From SIG437 sp045648985 (GTDB lineage: Bacteria; Bacillota; Clostridia; UBA1381; UBA9506): a stretch of DNA of 64,000 nt. The translations under genes and the position numbers were made by a program. Of this stretch, positions 54,008 to 62,205 are shown one piece after another. The stretch covers positions 21,581 to 85,580 of the forward strand of contig JAZROZ010000037.1 of the NCBI GenBank assembly GCA_045648985.1, given 5' to 3'. Numbering within the stretch: the first letter of the stretch is position 1; the number at the start of each line of letters is the position of its first letter. The notes under the pieces are model-generated. The model did not search any database and was not told where the DNA came from. It saw only the letters and a list, made by a program, of their open reading frames with translations.

Positions 54008-54841
54008 TTAATTATGCTTTTGATAATTTGCCGGTGAAACGCCAAACAAACGCTTAAACACACTACCGAAGTAGTTACTGCTTGAAAAACCACACTTATC
54101 AGCAATTTCACCAACAGACATATTTGTTGTTTTCAGCAGATTTTCGGCGGCTTTGACGCGCGTGCTAATCAGATATTCTTTAAAGCCGAAGCCGGTTAGT
54201 TGCTTAAATTTTTTTGAAAAATACGTTTCTTCCATAAACGCCATAGCGGCAACATCGGACAAGGTGATTTCTTCTGCGTAGTGCTCACTGATGTAACGGG
54301 CGGCAAGTTGAATTTTATCTGCACCTTCTTTTTGTTCAAGGTCTTTTTTTGTTCCGTGCCTTAAGGCATATAAAATAATTTGCTCCAACAGGTTTTTTTC
54401 AATAGCTGGCGTTAAGATATCCTGCTTTTTCGTCTCATCTATTAATTGTTCCAGTTTTTGTTTAAAGATTAATGCATTTTCCTCCGAAAAGGAAATACAA
54501 CCACTATCTAAAAATGCAATGAATTTATCTTGTCCAACAGATTGGATTAACTCTTCTATATAACTTTCCTGAAAATAGATAACATATCGCTCATAACCCT
54601 GTTTGTTTACCGAAGTAGTGCGATGCAGAACGGCTTGAGGGATAATAACCAAGTTTCCAGGTGATACGTCAAAAATTTTATGTCCCACAAAATAACGACG
54701 CTTTCCCGATAATAGAAAATATAGCTCATGAAGAGAGTGAGCATGCATCTCCGGCATATCCACAGCGGAACGTGAATATCCTTTGTCAATGTGTACTCCT
54801 TTATATAGCTTTGGAACTTTAAATCGTGACATTGTTTTCAT
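54008..54841 (-). CDS. AraC-family regulator of the hexuronate locus
   Basis: A 277-residue regulator: N-terminal cupin sensor (about 20-110, HAHSLHELYFLLSGKRRYFVG) and a C-terminal double HTH (about 180-277, ISEHYAEEITLSDVAAMAFM...FKRLFGVSPANYQKH). Divergent from uxaBAC and the GH2 gene across about 155 bases, so it probably controls them in response to a uronate or uronide. Confidence 0.92.
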   Translation of the reverse strand: MKTMSRFKVPKLYKGVHIDKGYSRSAVDMPEMHAHSLHELYFLLSGKRRYFVGHKIFDVSPGNLVIIPQAVLHRTTSVNKQGYERYVIYFQESYIEELIQSVGQDKFIAFLDSGCISFSEENALIFKQKLEQLIDETKKQDILTPAIEKNLLEQIILYALRHGTKKDLEQKEGADKIQLAARYISEHYAEEITLSDVAAMAFMEETYFSKKFKQLTGFGFKEYLISTRVKAAENLLKTTNMSVGEIADKCGFSSSNYFGSVFKRLFGVSPANYQKHN

Positions 54842-54861
54842 TTCCTTTTATTTTTTACTTA

Positions 54862-54890
54862 ATAATAACACATTTTATTTAAAATTGCAA
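54862..54890 (-). promoter_or_regulatory. Promoter for the AraC gene
   Basis: Minus strand TTGCAA, 17-base spacer, TATTAT, just upstream of the AraC start. Confidence 0.55.
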
Positions 54891-54998
54891 GAAATCTGTA
54901 ATATTTGGGATATAATCGCAAAAAAGTGGTAGTAATTACATAATTCTTGAATTATAATAAAATCAAAATAAGAAAAATTCCTGTCAGGAGGTACACAT

Positions 54999-56264
54999 AT
55001 GAAAGAAAAAATAATACAGTTTGGTGAGGGCGGATTTTTGCGTGGCTTTGCCGATTGGATGCTCAAACAAGTAAACGAAGTTACAGATTTTGATGGTAGC
55101 GTAGTAGTGGTACAACCAATTGAAAAGGGTATGTGCGACATGCTAACGGCACAAAACTGCCTTTATACCCATGTTTGTCGAGGGGTTGAGGGCGTTGATA
55201 AACGTAAAATTGATGTTATTTCACGTTGCATTAAACCTTATGATGACTTTGATGCATATTTGGAACTGGCCCAGAACCCTGATTTCCGTTTTATTATTTC
55301 GAATACAACAGAAGCCGGCATTGTTTTTTCTGATAGTGATAAGATTACAGACAGACCTGCAAAAACATTTCCTGCTAAACTTACACAACTCCTTAAAAAA
55401 CGTTTTGAACTTGACCTTTCGGGCTTTGTTTTTCTGCCGTGTGAGTTGATTGATAAAAATGGCGAAAACCTAAAGAAATGTGTACTTAAGTATGCAGATT
55501 TGTGGGACATGGGAACTGATTTTAAAAACTGGCTTGAAACAGAAAACATCTTTTGCAATACTTTGGTTGACCGTATTAACACAGGTTACCCTCAGGACGA
55601 AACAATTGAAACTGATTTTGATGATAAAATGATTAATACATCAGAGTATTTTCACCTTTGGGTTATTGAGGGTTATCCCGAGCTCTTTTCCGAAATTCCG
55701 TTTGATAAGTGCGGCTTAAACGTAATCGTAACAGATAAGCTGGAAATGTACCGCACACGTAAGGTCCGTATTTTAAATGGTGCTCATACCTCACTGGTGC
55801 CTTATGCACTTCTTTCAGGCTTTGACACAGTTAAAAGCTGTATGGATAGCGAAGATATGCTATCTCATATTAAAAAATGCGTCTTTGACGAAATTATTCC
55901 CACTTTGGATTTGCCAAAAGAAGAGCTTGTGGCTTATGCTGAAGACGTGCTGACTCGATTCGCAAACCCATATATTAAGCATTATCTTTCTTCTATTGAC
56001 TTAAACTCAGTGAGTAAATTTAAGGTGCGTGTTTTGCCGTCAATTATCGAGTACATCAAACGGTTTGGAAAAATGCCGGAAACACTTTTGTTCTCATTTG
56101 CTAAGCTGATTGATTTTTACCGCACTGATATGACAAACGATGATGCAGATGTTACGGCTTTTATGAAAACGAAAACTGTAAAAGAAATTTTAGAAAACAA
56201 GGCTCTTTGGGGCGAAGATTTATCCTATCTTGAAAGCGAGATTGTAAAGTATGTTAATCAATAA
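54999..56264 (+). CDS. uxaB: Tagaturonate reductase (altronate oxidoreductase)
   Basis: A 421-residue member of the mannitol-dehydrogenase family that reduces tagaturonate to altronate with NADH. The N-terminal motif is IQFGEGGFLRGFADWM and the catalytic Lys-Asn-His signature is KVRILNGAHTSLVPYALLSG. It is shorter than E. coli UxaB (about 480). Assignment to UxaB rather than fructuronate reductase rests on the uxaA neighbour and sequence resemblance. It overlaps uxaA by 14 bases. Confidence 0.87.
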   Translation: MKEKIIQFGEGGFLRGFADWMLKQVNEVTDFDGSVVVVQPIEKGMCDMLTAQNCLYTHVCRGVEGVDKRKIDVISRCIKPYDDFDAYLELAQNPDFRFIISNTTEAGIVFSDSDKITDRPAKTFPAKLTQLLKKRFELDLSGFVFLPCELIDKNGENLKKCVLKYADLWDMGTDFKNWLETENIFCNTLVDRINTGYPQDETIETDFDDKMINTSEYFHLWVIEGYPELFSEIPFDKCGLNVIVTDKLEMYRTRKVRILNGAHTSLVPYALLSGFDTVKSCMDSEDMLSHIKKCVFDEIIPTLDLPKEELVAYAEDVLTRFANPYIKHYLSSIDLNSVSKFKVRVLPSIIEYIKRFGKMPETLLFSFAKLIDFYRTDMTNDDADVTAFMKTKTVKEILENKALWGEDLSYLESEIVKYVNQ

Positions 56265-57621
56265 GTCAGATAACGTAACAGTAAATATAGAAGATGGTCA
56301 TAAATATGCCCGTCAAGACATAAAAAAGGGTGAAAATATCATTAAATACGGTCAGCCTATTAGTCATGCCACAGAAGATATTTCCGCCGGCGAACATGTA
56401 CATAGTCATAATATGAAAACCAATCTTTCTGGTAAAATAGAGTACAGCTATAATCCGCAATTTTATCCTGAGGAAATGTTTGATTCAAGTCGTTCATTTA
56501 TGGGTTATGTACGCAAAAACGGAGATGTAGGCATCCGTAATGATATATGGATTGTCAATACAGTTGGTTGCGTAAATAAAACAGCACAGATTTTAGCAGA
56601 GAAAACAGGTGCTAAATATTTCTCTCATCCGTTTGGATGCTCTCAGCTTGGTGATGACCAGACGATTACACAGAAAATCCTAAAAGGAATGGTAAATCAC
56701 CCAAACGCAGGCGGTGTATTGGTACTTGGCTTAGGCTGTGAAAACAATAATATTGACGTGTTTAAATCTGTTTTGGGCACTTGGGATGAAGACAGAGTTA
56801 AATTTTTAAACGCACAGGATTTTGATGATGAAATTACCGAAGGTATCAGGTTAATTGAAGAACTAAAAGTAAATGCCTTAAAAACCACACGTCAGCCCGT
56901 AAGTGTTTCTAAACTGAAAATTGGGTTAAAGTGTGGGGGCAGTGATGGTTTTTCGGGTATTACGGCAAATCCTTTAGTTGGCAGGTTTTCTGATAGTTTG
57001 ATTGCTCACGGAGGAAGCTGTGTACTGACAGAAGTTCCTGAAATGTTTGGTGCAGAGCATCTTTTGATGCAGCGTTGCGAAAGCAGGGAGATTTTTGATA
57101 AAACCGTAGCTCTTATTAATGATTTTAAGGATTATTACACCAGACACAATCAGGTGATTTATGAAAATCCCTCTCCGGGCAATAAAAAGGGTGGTATTAC
57201 GACATTAGAGGAAAAATCGCTTGGATGTGTGCAAAAAGGTGGCCTCTCTAAAGTTGTGGATGTTTTAGATTATGGCGATATTCTTAAGAAAAATGGCCTC
57301 TCACTTTTGAACGGCCCCGGTAATGATATCGTTGCTGTCACAAACCTAATGGCATCAGGGGTACATATGATTCTGTTTACAACGGGCAGGGGAACGCCTT
57401 TAGGCAGTGCCGTTCCTACAGTAAAGATTGCCACCAACAATGATTTGGCGACAAGAAAGTCCGGGTGGATTGATTTTGACGCAAGCCCAATGTTGTCAGG
57501 CGTTGACCCGACAGAAGAGCTATTTGATTACGTATTAAAAGTTGCGTGTGGCGAAAAGACTAAAAACGAAGAAAATGGATATGAAGAAATTTCTATTTTT
57601 AAGGATGGTGTGACATTATGA
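56251..57621 (+). CDS. uxaA: Altronate dehydratase
   Basis: A 456-residue UxaA-family enzyme that dehydrates D-altronate to 2-keto-3-deoxygluconate. The N-terminal SAF domain (about 1-75, DIKKGENIIKYGQPI, GEHVHSHN) and the large catalytic domain (GYVRKNGDVGIRNDIWIVNTVGC, GLGCENN, KCGGSDGFSGITANP, TTGRGTPLGSAVPTVKI) are joined in one chain, as in classic UxaA. It overlaps uxaC by 4 bases. Confidence 0.93.
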   Translation: MLINKSDNVTVNIEDGHKYARQDIKKGENIIKYGQPISHATEDISAGEHVHSHNMKTNLSGKIEYSYNPQFYPEEMFDSSRSFMGYVRKNGDVGIRNDIWIVNTVGCVNKTAQILAEKTGAKYFSHPFGCSQLGDDQTITQKILKGMVNHPNAGGVLVLGLGCENNNIDVFKSVLGTWDEDRVKFLNAQDFDDEITEGIRLIEELKVNALKTTRQPVSVSKLKIGLKCGGSDGFSGITANPLVGRFSDSLIAHGGSCVLTEVPEMFGAEHLLMQRCESREIFDKTVALINDFKDYYTRHNQVIYENPSPGNKKGGITTLEEKSLGCVQKGGLSKVVDVLDYGDILKKNGLSLLNGPGNDIVAVTNLMASGVHMILFTTGRGTPLGSAVPTVKIATNNDLATRKSGWIDFDASPMLSGVDPTEELFDYVLKVACGEKTKNEENGYEEISIFKDGVTL

Positions 57622-58838
57622 GTTTTATCAAAAAAGATTTTATGCTAAAGAATAAAACGGCAAAAAAGCTATATGCCTTTGCCGAAAACCTGCCTATTAT
57701 CGACTATCATTGTCATTTGTCCCCTAAGATGATTGCACAAAATTATCAGTTTAAAAATGCCTACGACTTGTTTTTAGGTGGGGATCACTATAAATGGCGA
57801 TTGATGCGTTCAAATGGGATTGATGAAGAATATATTACAGGCGGTGCGGATGATTATCAAAAGTGGTGTGCCTTTGCTAAAACTGTACCACTTATGATAG
57901 GTAACCCTATGTATCATTGGACTCATTTGGAACTGAAAAGATATTTTGACATTGATGAAACCTTGTCTGAAAAAACGGCAAAGGTTATATGGGATAAGGT
58001 TAATAGCTGTCTTTTAAAAGATGAATATCGTGCACAGGGACTGATTCAAAAATCCAATGTCGAAGTCATTTGCACAACAGATAATCCCTATGATGATTTG
58101 TCATATCATAGGGAACTGAAAAGCTTTGGCACAAAAATTCTTCCTACATTCCGTCCTGACCTTTCGGATATCAAGGATGATATTTGTGATAGAATGGACT
58201 ATTTCCATGAAAATGGTTGTCGCCTTTCTGACCATGCTATTGATGAGATGAACGATGAGCTTATTGAAAAGCTTGTTTATTTAGGTGAACAGTATGCAAA
58301 GCGGGGCTGGACAATGCAACTGCACATTGGTGCGATGCGTAACAACAACACTAAAATGTTTGAAAAATTAGGTCCTGATACAGGCTTTGACTCTGTAAAT
58401 GATTTTCAGATTGCCGAAGGTATTTCAAAATTACTTAATGCTCTTGAAATGAAAGACGCCTTGCCGAAAACTATTCTATATACATTAAATCCTAAGGATA
58501 ACTACGTGTTGGGTACAATGCTTGGCAATTTCCAAAAAGCGCCCACTCCGGGTAAGATTCAGTTTGGCTCAGGTTGGTGGTTTAATGACCAGCGTGACGG
58601 AATGGAAAGCCAGATGAAAGCGCTTGCTAATCTTGGATTGCTTTCTCGATTTGTAGGTATGCTTACAGACTCAAGAAGCTTTGTTTCGTATCCACGACAC
58701 GAATATTTCCGCAGAATTCTTTGCAATCTTTTAGGTAAGTGGGTAGAAGAGGGTGAATATCCGGCAGATTTCGATTTGCTTAAAGAAATTGTTGAGGGAA
58801 TTTGCTATAAAAATGCAAAAGAATATTTTGAATTTTAA
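57618..58838 (+). CDS. uxaC: Uronate isomerase, compact form
   Basis: An amidohydrolase-superfamily isomerase interconverting glucuronate/fructuronate and galacturonate/tagaturonate. 406 residues against about 470 for E. coli. IIDYHCHLSP (metal HxH), GDHYKWR, GNPMYHWTHLEL, HIGAMRNNN and GMLTDSRSFVSYPRHEYFRRI are intact. The missing stretch is the alpha-helical insert between PTFRPD and GEQYAKRGW, shortened in two places by about 60 residues in all. The frame is uninterrupted and catalytic motifs are complete, so I regard it as functional. Confidence 0.93.
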   Translation: MSFIKKDFMLKNKTAKKLYAFAENLPIIDYHCHLSPKMIAQNYQFKNAYDLFLGGDHYKWRLMRSNGIDEEYITGGADDYQKWCAFAKTVPLMIGNPMYHWTHLELKRYFDIDETLSEKTAKVIWDKVNSCLLKDEYRAQGLIQKSNVEVICTTDNPYDDLSYHRELKSFGTKILPTFRPDLSDIKDDICDRMDYFHENGCRLSDHAIDEMNDELIEKLVYLGEQYAKRGWTMQLHIGAMRNNNTKMFEKLGPDTGFDSVNDFQIAEGISKLLNALEMKDALPKTILYTLNPKDNYVLGTMLGNFQKAPTPGKIQFGSGWWFNDQRDGMESQMKALANLGLLSRFVGMLTDSRSFVSYPRHEYFRRILCNLLGKWVEEGEYPADFDLLKEIVEGICYKNAKEYFEF

Positions 58839-58870
58839 GATTAAAAATTGAAATTTTTTGGAGGAAAGGT

Positions 58871-60604
58871 ATGAAAAACACAATAAATCTAAACGGCAAA
58901 TGGAAGTTTGCTCCCGCCTTTGACCAGAAGCCAACAAACAATCATCATGCTATTGATACAACAGTTCCGCTTTATGCACTTACAGACCTAGTGCGCACAG
59001 ACTGGGAAGATGTACGTGTTCCGGGCGTGTGGCAGATGTATGCGGAGAAGTACAGTGTATTTGAGGGCGTTTGCTGGTTTTATAGAGAATTTGTTATAGA
59101 AAGCTTGAAAGATGATTCTTTTGCAGAACTTGTGTGCAAAGGAATTAACTATAAAGCAACAATATATGTTAACGGAAAGATTTTAGGAATACACGAGTCT
59201 GCTTACACAGAATTCTCGTTTGATATATCGAAATTTTTGATTGAGGGCAAAAACTCGATATCAATTGAGGTTGATAACAGACCGACAGTTGTTAAATGGC
59301 CAAATGACTGGGGATATGGTGTGTTTGGCGGTATTCACAGAGATATATTCGTAAATGTGTATGAAAGTGAGTACGTTTATGATATTGAAATTACGCCTGA
59401 TTATGATATAGAGTCGCAAAAGGGAGTTCTTTCATTTAGTGCAAAAGGTAGAGCAGATGAAGTATGCTTAAAGCTTGAAGGGAACAAGGATTATATTATC
59501 AAGAATGAAAATGGCGAATTTAAAGGAACTTTTAACTATGATGTTTTTGTGTGGTCACCTGAAAACCCAAAATTATATAAGCTTTCGGTTTTGGTAGGTG
59601 ATGAACTGTATGAAGAGAATAATATCGGCTTTAGAAATATTTCCTGCAAAAACAGAGAATTTTTATTAAATGGTAAACCGATTGAATTAAAAGGTGCGTG
59701 CTATCTTTGTGATTCTCCAATAACCGGTCTTGCTATGGATAAGGAAGAACTCAGGAAAGATTTAATCAGTATGAAAGAGGCAAATGTAAACGCCATACGT
59801 ACGCATTATCCTATGTCAGATAGCTTTTATGAGCTTTGTGACGAAATGGGATTTTTAGTGTGGATTGAGCCTAATATTTATTGCTCCAAGCCTGACATCA
59901 ATGAAACAAATACTGTCTTTAAACAGGAAGATTTTATTGAAGTTGCTGTGAGTATGACAGAAGAGATGATTAAAGGTGCTAAAAAGTTTGCATCAGTTGC
60001 AATCTACGGTATAGGCAACGAATGTAACACAGACCATCCTGAATCAGTACCATTTTTTGAAAAGATTTCAGACACTGTAAGAAAAAGCGATTCATCAAGA
60101 CCTGTAGGTTATGCAACTCTTTACGGACAAATCGGCAGAATAGCACATGCTGTTGATATTGTTGGAATTAATTCATACTATGGCTGGTATGACGTGCTTG
60201 ATGAAGTAGGGAAGACCGGAATAAAAGAAGAACGTAACGGCATAGTGCGTACTGTTGATTTGACAGAATTTCATAAACTGATTGAAAAAGTGGACGATGA
60301 AATACCAAAAGATAAAGTAATGCTCATTACTGAGTTTGGAGCAGATTCTACACCCGGATATATTTCACCTGATTGTGCGCTTTGGAGTGAGGACTATCAC
60401 GCACAGGTGATTGAAAAATGCGTAGAAGCAATGAGAGAGCACTTGTTCATTTCAGGATTCTTCGTATTTGCATTTACAGATTACCACGACCCATCAAAGC
60501 CTTTAAACGGCAGATGGAACGGTTTTAACTTAAAAGGAATGCTCACCTTTGACAGAAAGATAAAATTGCCGTATTATGCACTCCAAAAGATGTACAACAA
60601 GTAA
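58871..60604 (+). CDS. GH2-family beta-hexuronidase (beta-glucuronidase-like)
   Basis: A 577-residue glycoside hydrolase family 2 enzyme: sugar-binding jelly roll (about 1-180), Ig-like domain (about 182-265) and TIM barrel (about 270-577). The acid/base is E384 in GIGNEC and the nucleophile E488 in LITEFGAD. The C-terminal N553-x-K555 in GFNLKGML matches the NxK motif that binds the uronate carboxylate in beta-glucuronidases. No signal peptide, so it acts on imported uronides. Clustered with uxaBAC, it may prefer glucuronides or galacturonides. Confidence 0.88.
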   Translation: MKNTINLNGKWKFAPAFDQKPTNNHHAIDTTVPLYALTDLVRTDWEDVRVPGVWQMYAEKYSVFEGVCWFYREFVIESLKDDSFAELVCKGINYKATIYVNGKILGIHESAYTEFSFDISKFLIEGKNSISIEVDNRPTVVKWPNDWGYGVFGGIHRDIFVNVYESEYVYDIEITPDYDIESQKGVLSFSAKGRADEVCLKLEGNKDYIIKNENGEFKGTFNYDVFVWSPENPKLYKLSVLVGDELYEENNIGFRNISCKNREFLLNGKPIELKGACYLCDSPITGLAMDKEELRKDLISMKEANVNAIRTHYPMSDSFYELCDEMGFLVWIEPNIYCSKPDINETNTVFKQEDFIEVAVSMTEEMIKGAKKFASVAIYGIGNECNTDHPESVPFFEKISDTVRKSDSSRPVGYATLYGQIGRIAHAVDIVGINSYYGWYDVLDEVGKTGIKEERNGIVRTVDLTEFHKLIEKVDDEIPKDKVMLITEFGADSTPGYISPDCALWSEDYHAQVIEKCVEAMREHLFISGFFVFAFTDYHDPSKPLNGRWNGFNLKGMLTFDRKIKLPYYALQKMYNK

Positions 60605-60644
60605 TGTTTTGACGTTATATGAAAAAAGTTTAAAATGAAAAAGT

Positions 60645-60679
60645 AAAAAGGCTTAAAACAATATGTTTTAAGCCTTTTT
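60645..60679 (+). terminator. Terminator after the GH2 gene
   Basis: Perfect 16-bp stem AAAAAGGCTTAAAACA / TGTTTTAAGCCTTTTT with a 3-base loop. Confidence 0.9.
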
Positions 60680-60682
60680 AAC

Positions 60683-60727
60683 TGGTACACCATCAGGGAC
60701 TCGAACCCTGGACACCCTGATTAAGAG
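60683..60727 (-). pseudogene. Displaced 3' half of tRNA-Lys(CUU), integration (att) site
   Basis: Read on the minus strand: anticodon loop CTCTTAA (anticodon CTT), 3' anticodon stem TCAGG, variable GTGTC, T arm CAGGG-TTCGAGT-CCCTG, acceptor 3' strand ATGGTGT, discriminator A and encoded CCA. Everything 5' of position 32 is missing and replaced by unrelated sequence. This is the scar left when an element integrates into the 3' end of a tRNA gene. The adjoining integrase supports that. Confidence 0.88.
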
Positions 60728-60749
60728 ACGCGATTAACAAAGTTTGAGT

Positions 60750-60769
60750 AAGTTCGTGAAAGTTCGTAA
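60750..60769. repeat. Tandem direct repeats near the att site
   Basis: AAGTTCGTGA followed at once by AAGTTCGTAA, 23 bases inside the tRNA scar. Adjacent direct repeats at this place are typical arm-type binding sites for the integrase N-terminal domain or for an excisionase. The rest of 60770-60877 is AT-rich with one small hairpin (TGCTCA-acg-TGAGCA, 60848-60862) downstream of the integrase. Confidence 0.5.
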
Positions 60770-60877
60770 AGGCTCATTATTACTGAATTTTAAAGATTTT
60801 GTATTGTTTTGAAAATTTTAAGATATTAATAGCTTTGTGCAATAAACTGCTCAACGTGAGCAATACTTTTAAAATAT

Positions 60878-62047
60878 TTATACAATATTTGCTCTATCAG
60901 AAGTGCTGCTTTGAGTTACGATATTTGCCATAATATTAATAGCAGTTTTTTTAGTATCTTCTATGACATGAGTATACGTGTTTAATGTTGTTGTTATGTT
61001 TGCATGACCTAAAACACCTGATACGGTAGATATAGGAACATTATTTTTTATCATGTATGTTGCGGCAGTGTGCCTGAGACAGTGGAAGGTTACATCATGA
61101 ATATCATTTGCTTTTGCGAACTCGCTCCACCAGTGAGTAGGTGTTTGTATATGCATAAGTTCGCCGGTACCTTGTGTAAATATCCAATTTTCGCTCTTCC
61201 ATTTATCGCCATACATAAAAATCAATTCTCTTTGCTCTTGCCTTAGACTTAAAAGCAAAAGCTTTAACAGTTCAGGAAGAAAAAGAGTTCTAACAGATTT
61301 TTCTGTTTTAGTCTTTACTGGGATTGTTCCTTTGCCGATTATGTGAGCAGCTGCTCGACAGATTCTAAATTGATTGTTTTTAAAATCTATATCGGACCAT
61401 TTAAGAGCGACTATTTCCTGACGTCTCATTCCGCAAAGTGTAGCAAAATAAAATATAGCCTGGTACTTTATATCTTCGCTTTTTATCTTTTCCGCTATCA
61501 GATGCAGCTCTTCTTCTGATAATGTTTTCTTCTCAGGAGCTTTATATTTAGGAGTATCTATTCGAGTGCAAGGATTTATTGAGATAAAGCACCATTTAAC
61601 CGCCTTATTAAGCATAGCATTAAGTGCTTTATATACGGCATTTTTTGACCTTGCGCCATTTACATCATCTATAATCTTTTGTATATGTGCCGGTGAAAGA
61701 ACATCAAGCCTGACCTTTTCTGCAGGCTTAATATACCAGTTCCACAGTTGGCCATACCATTCAATACTTCTTTCACTTAATGTTTTTACGTGGTGCTCCG
61801 TCCAGTAATCATAAAGCTGTCCCAACGTCTGAGGAACAAAACAAGTATGTTGCATCAATAAGTATTCTCTTTCGTTGTAGAAGTCCCAGAGAAGCTTTTC
61901 CGCCTCTCTGTCATTGGTACACTCGACCACCTTGGACGGTTGTATTCTTTTGCCGTAATCGTCAAAGCCTAAAGAGAGTCTGAGAAGATATTTACCTTTA
62001 TCAAGTTTTTTAACGTGTCCTATTGACCTTTTATTTGTTTTTGCCAT
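60878..62047 (-). CDS. int: Tyrosine-type site-specific integrase
   Basis: A 389-residue integrase of the Tn916/phage type: N-terminal arm-binding AP2-like domain (about 1-60), SAM-like core-binding domain (about 65-165) and catalytic domain (about 170-380). The catalytic residues are R208 (CGMRRQE), H322 and R325 (HCLRHTA), H348 (LGHANI) and nucleophile Y358. It lies next to the tRNA-Lys att scar and is presumably the enzyme that inserted the element. GGAGTG precedes the ATG. Confidence 0.95.
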   Translation of the reverse strand: MAKTNKRSIGHVKKLDKGKYLLRLSLGFDDYGKRIQPSKVVECTNDREAEKLLWDFYNEREYLLMQHTCFVPQTLGQLYDYWTEHHVKTLSERSIEWYGQLWNWYIKPAEKVRLDVLSPAHIQKIIDDVNGARSKNAVYKALNAMLNKAVKWCFISINPCTRIDTPKYKAPEKKTLSEEELHLIAEKIKSEDIKYQAIFYFATLCGMRRQEIVALKWSDIDFKNNQFRICRAAAHIIGKGTIPVKTKTEKSVRTLFLPELLKLLLLSLRQEQRELIFMYGDKWKSENWIFTQGTGELMHIQTPTHWWSEFAKANDIHDVTFHCLRHTAATYMIKNNVPISTVSGVLGHANITTTLNTYTHVIEDTKKTAINIMANIVTQSSTSDRANIV

Positions 62048-62069
62048 AAAAAATTACACTCCTTTGTGA

Positions 62070-62099
62070 TTGACAAATAGAGTGCATTTATGGTACAAT
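62070..62099 (+). promoter_or_regulatory. Promoter of an orphan short transcript
   Basis: TTGACA, 18-base spacer, TACAAT on the plus strand, pointing away from the integrase with no gene in front. Confidence 0.6.
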
Positions 62100-62105
62100 T
62101 TAATT

Positions 62106-62176
62106 GATTAGCAGTGTGTACCTTGTATGCACTCTTTGCCGTTGTGGTATTCCCGTACCATAGCGGCATTTTTTTA
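62106..62176 (+). ncRNA. Candidate small RNA between integrase and fic
   Basis: A predicted transcript of about 70 bases from the promoter at 62070-62099 to a terminator. It folds as two hairpins: AGTGTGTAC/GTATGCACT (62113-62133) and GCCGTTGTGGTA/TACCATAGCGGC (62138-62167, followed by eight T). No ribosome site or reading frame. It is antisense to any mRNA reaching the integrase from upstream. The spacer region also holds GAGTGCAT and ATGGTAC, which are complementary to ATGCACTC and GTACCAT in the RNA. Function unknown. Confidence 0.5.
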
Positions 62177-62205
62177 TTTGTATTTTATATTATAAAAATT
62201 AACGG

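Noticed and set aside
57618..58838. uxaC as a truncated pseudogene because it is about 60 residues short
   Set aside because: The frame is continuous, all active-site motifs are present, and the missing residues are all in one non-catalytic insert.
60683..60727. A functional tRNA gene
   Set aside because: Only the 3' half (position 32 onward plus CCA) is present; there is no D arm or 5' acceptor strand.
62020..62170. A minus-strand reading frame of about 49 codons starting MPLWYGNTTT and running into the integrase start
   Set aside because: No ribosome site precedes its ATG, and the same bases form a promoter-hairpin-terminator unit on the other strand. Kept only as an alternative to the small RNA.
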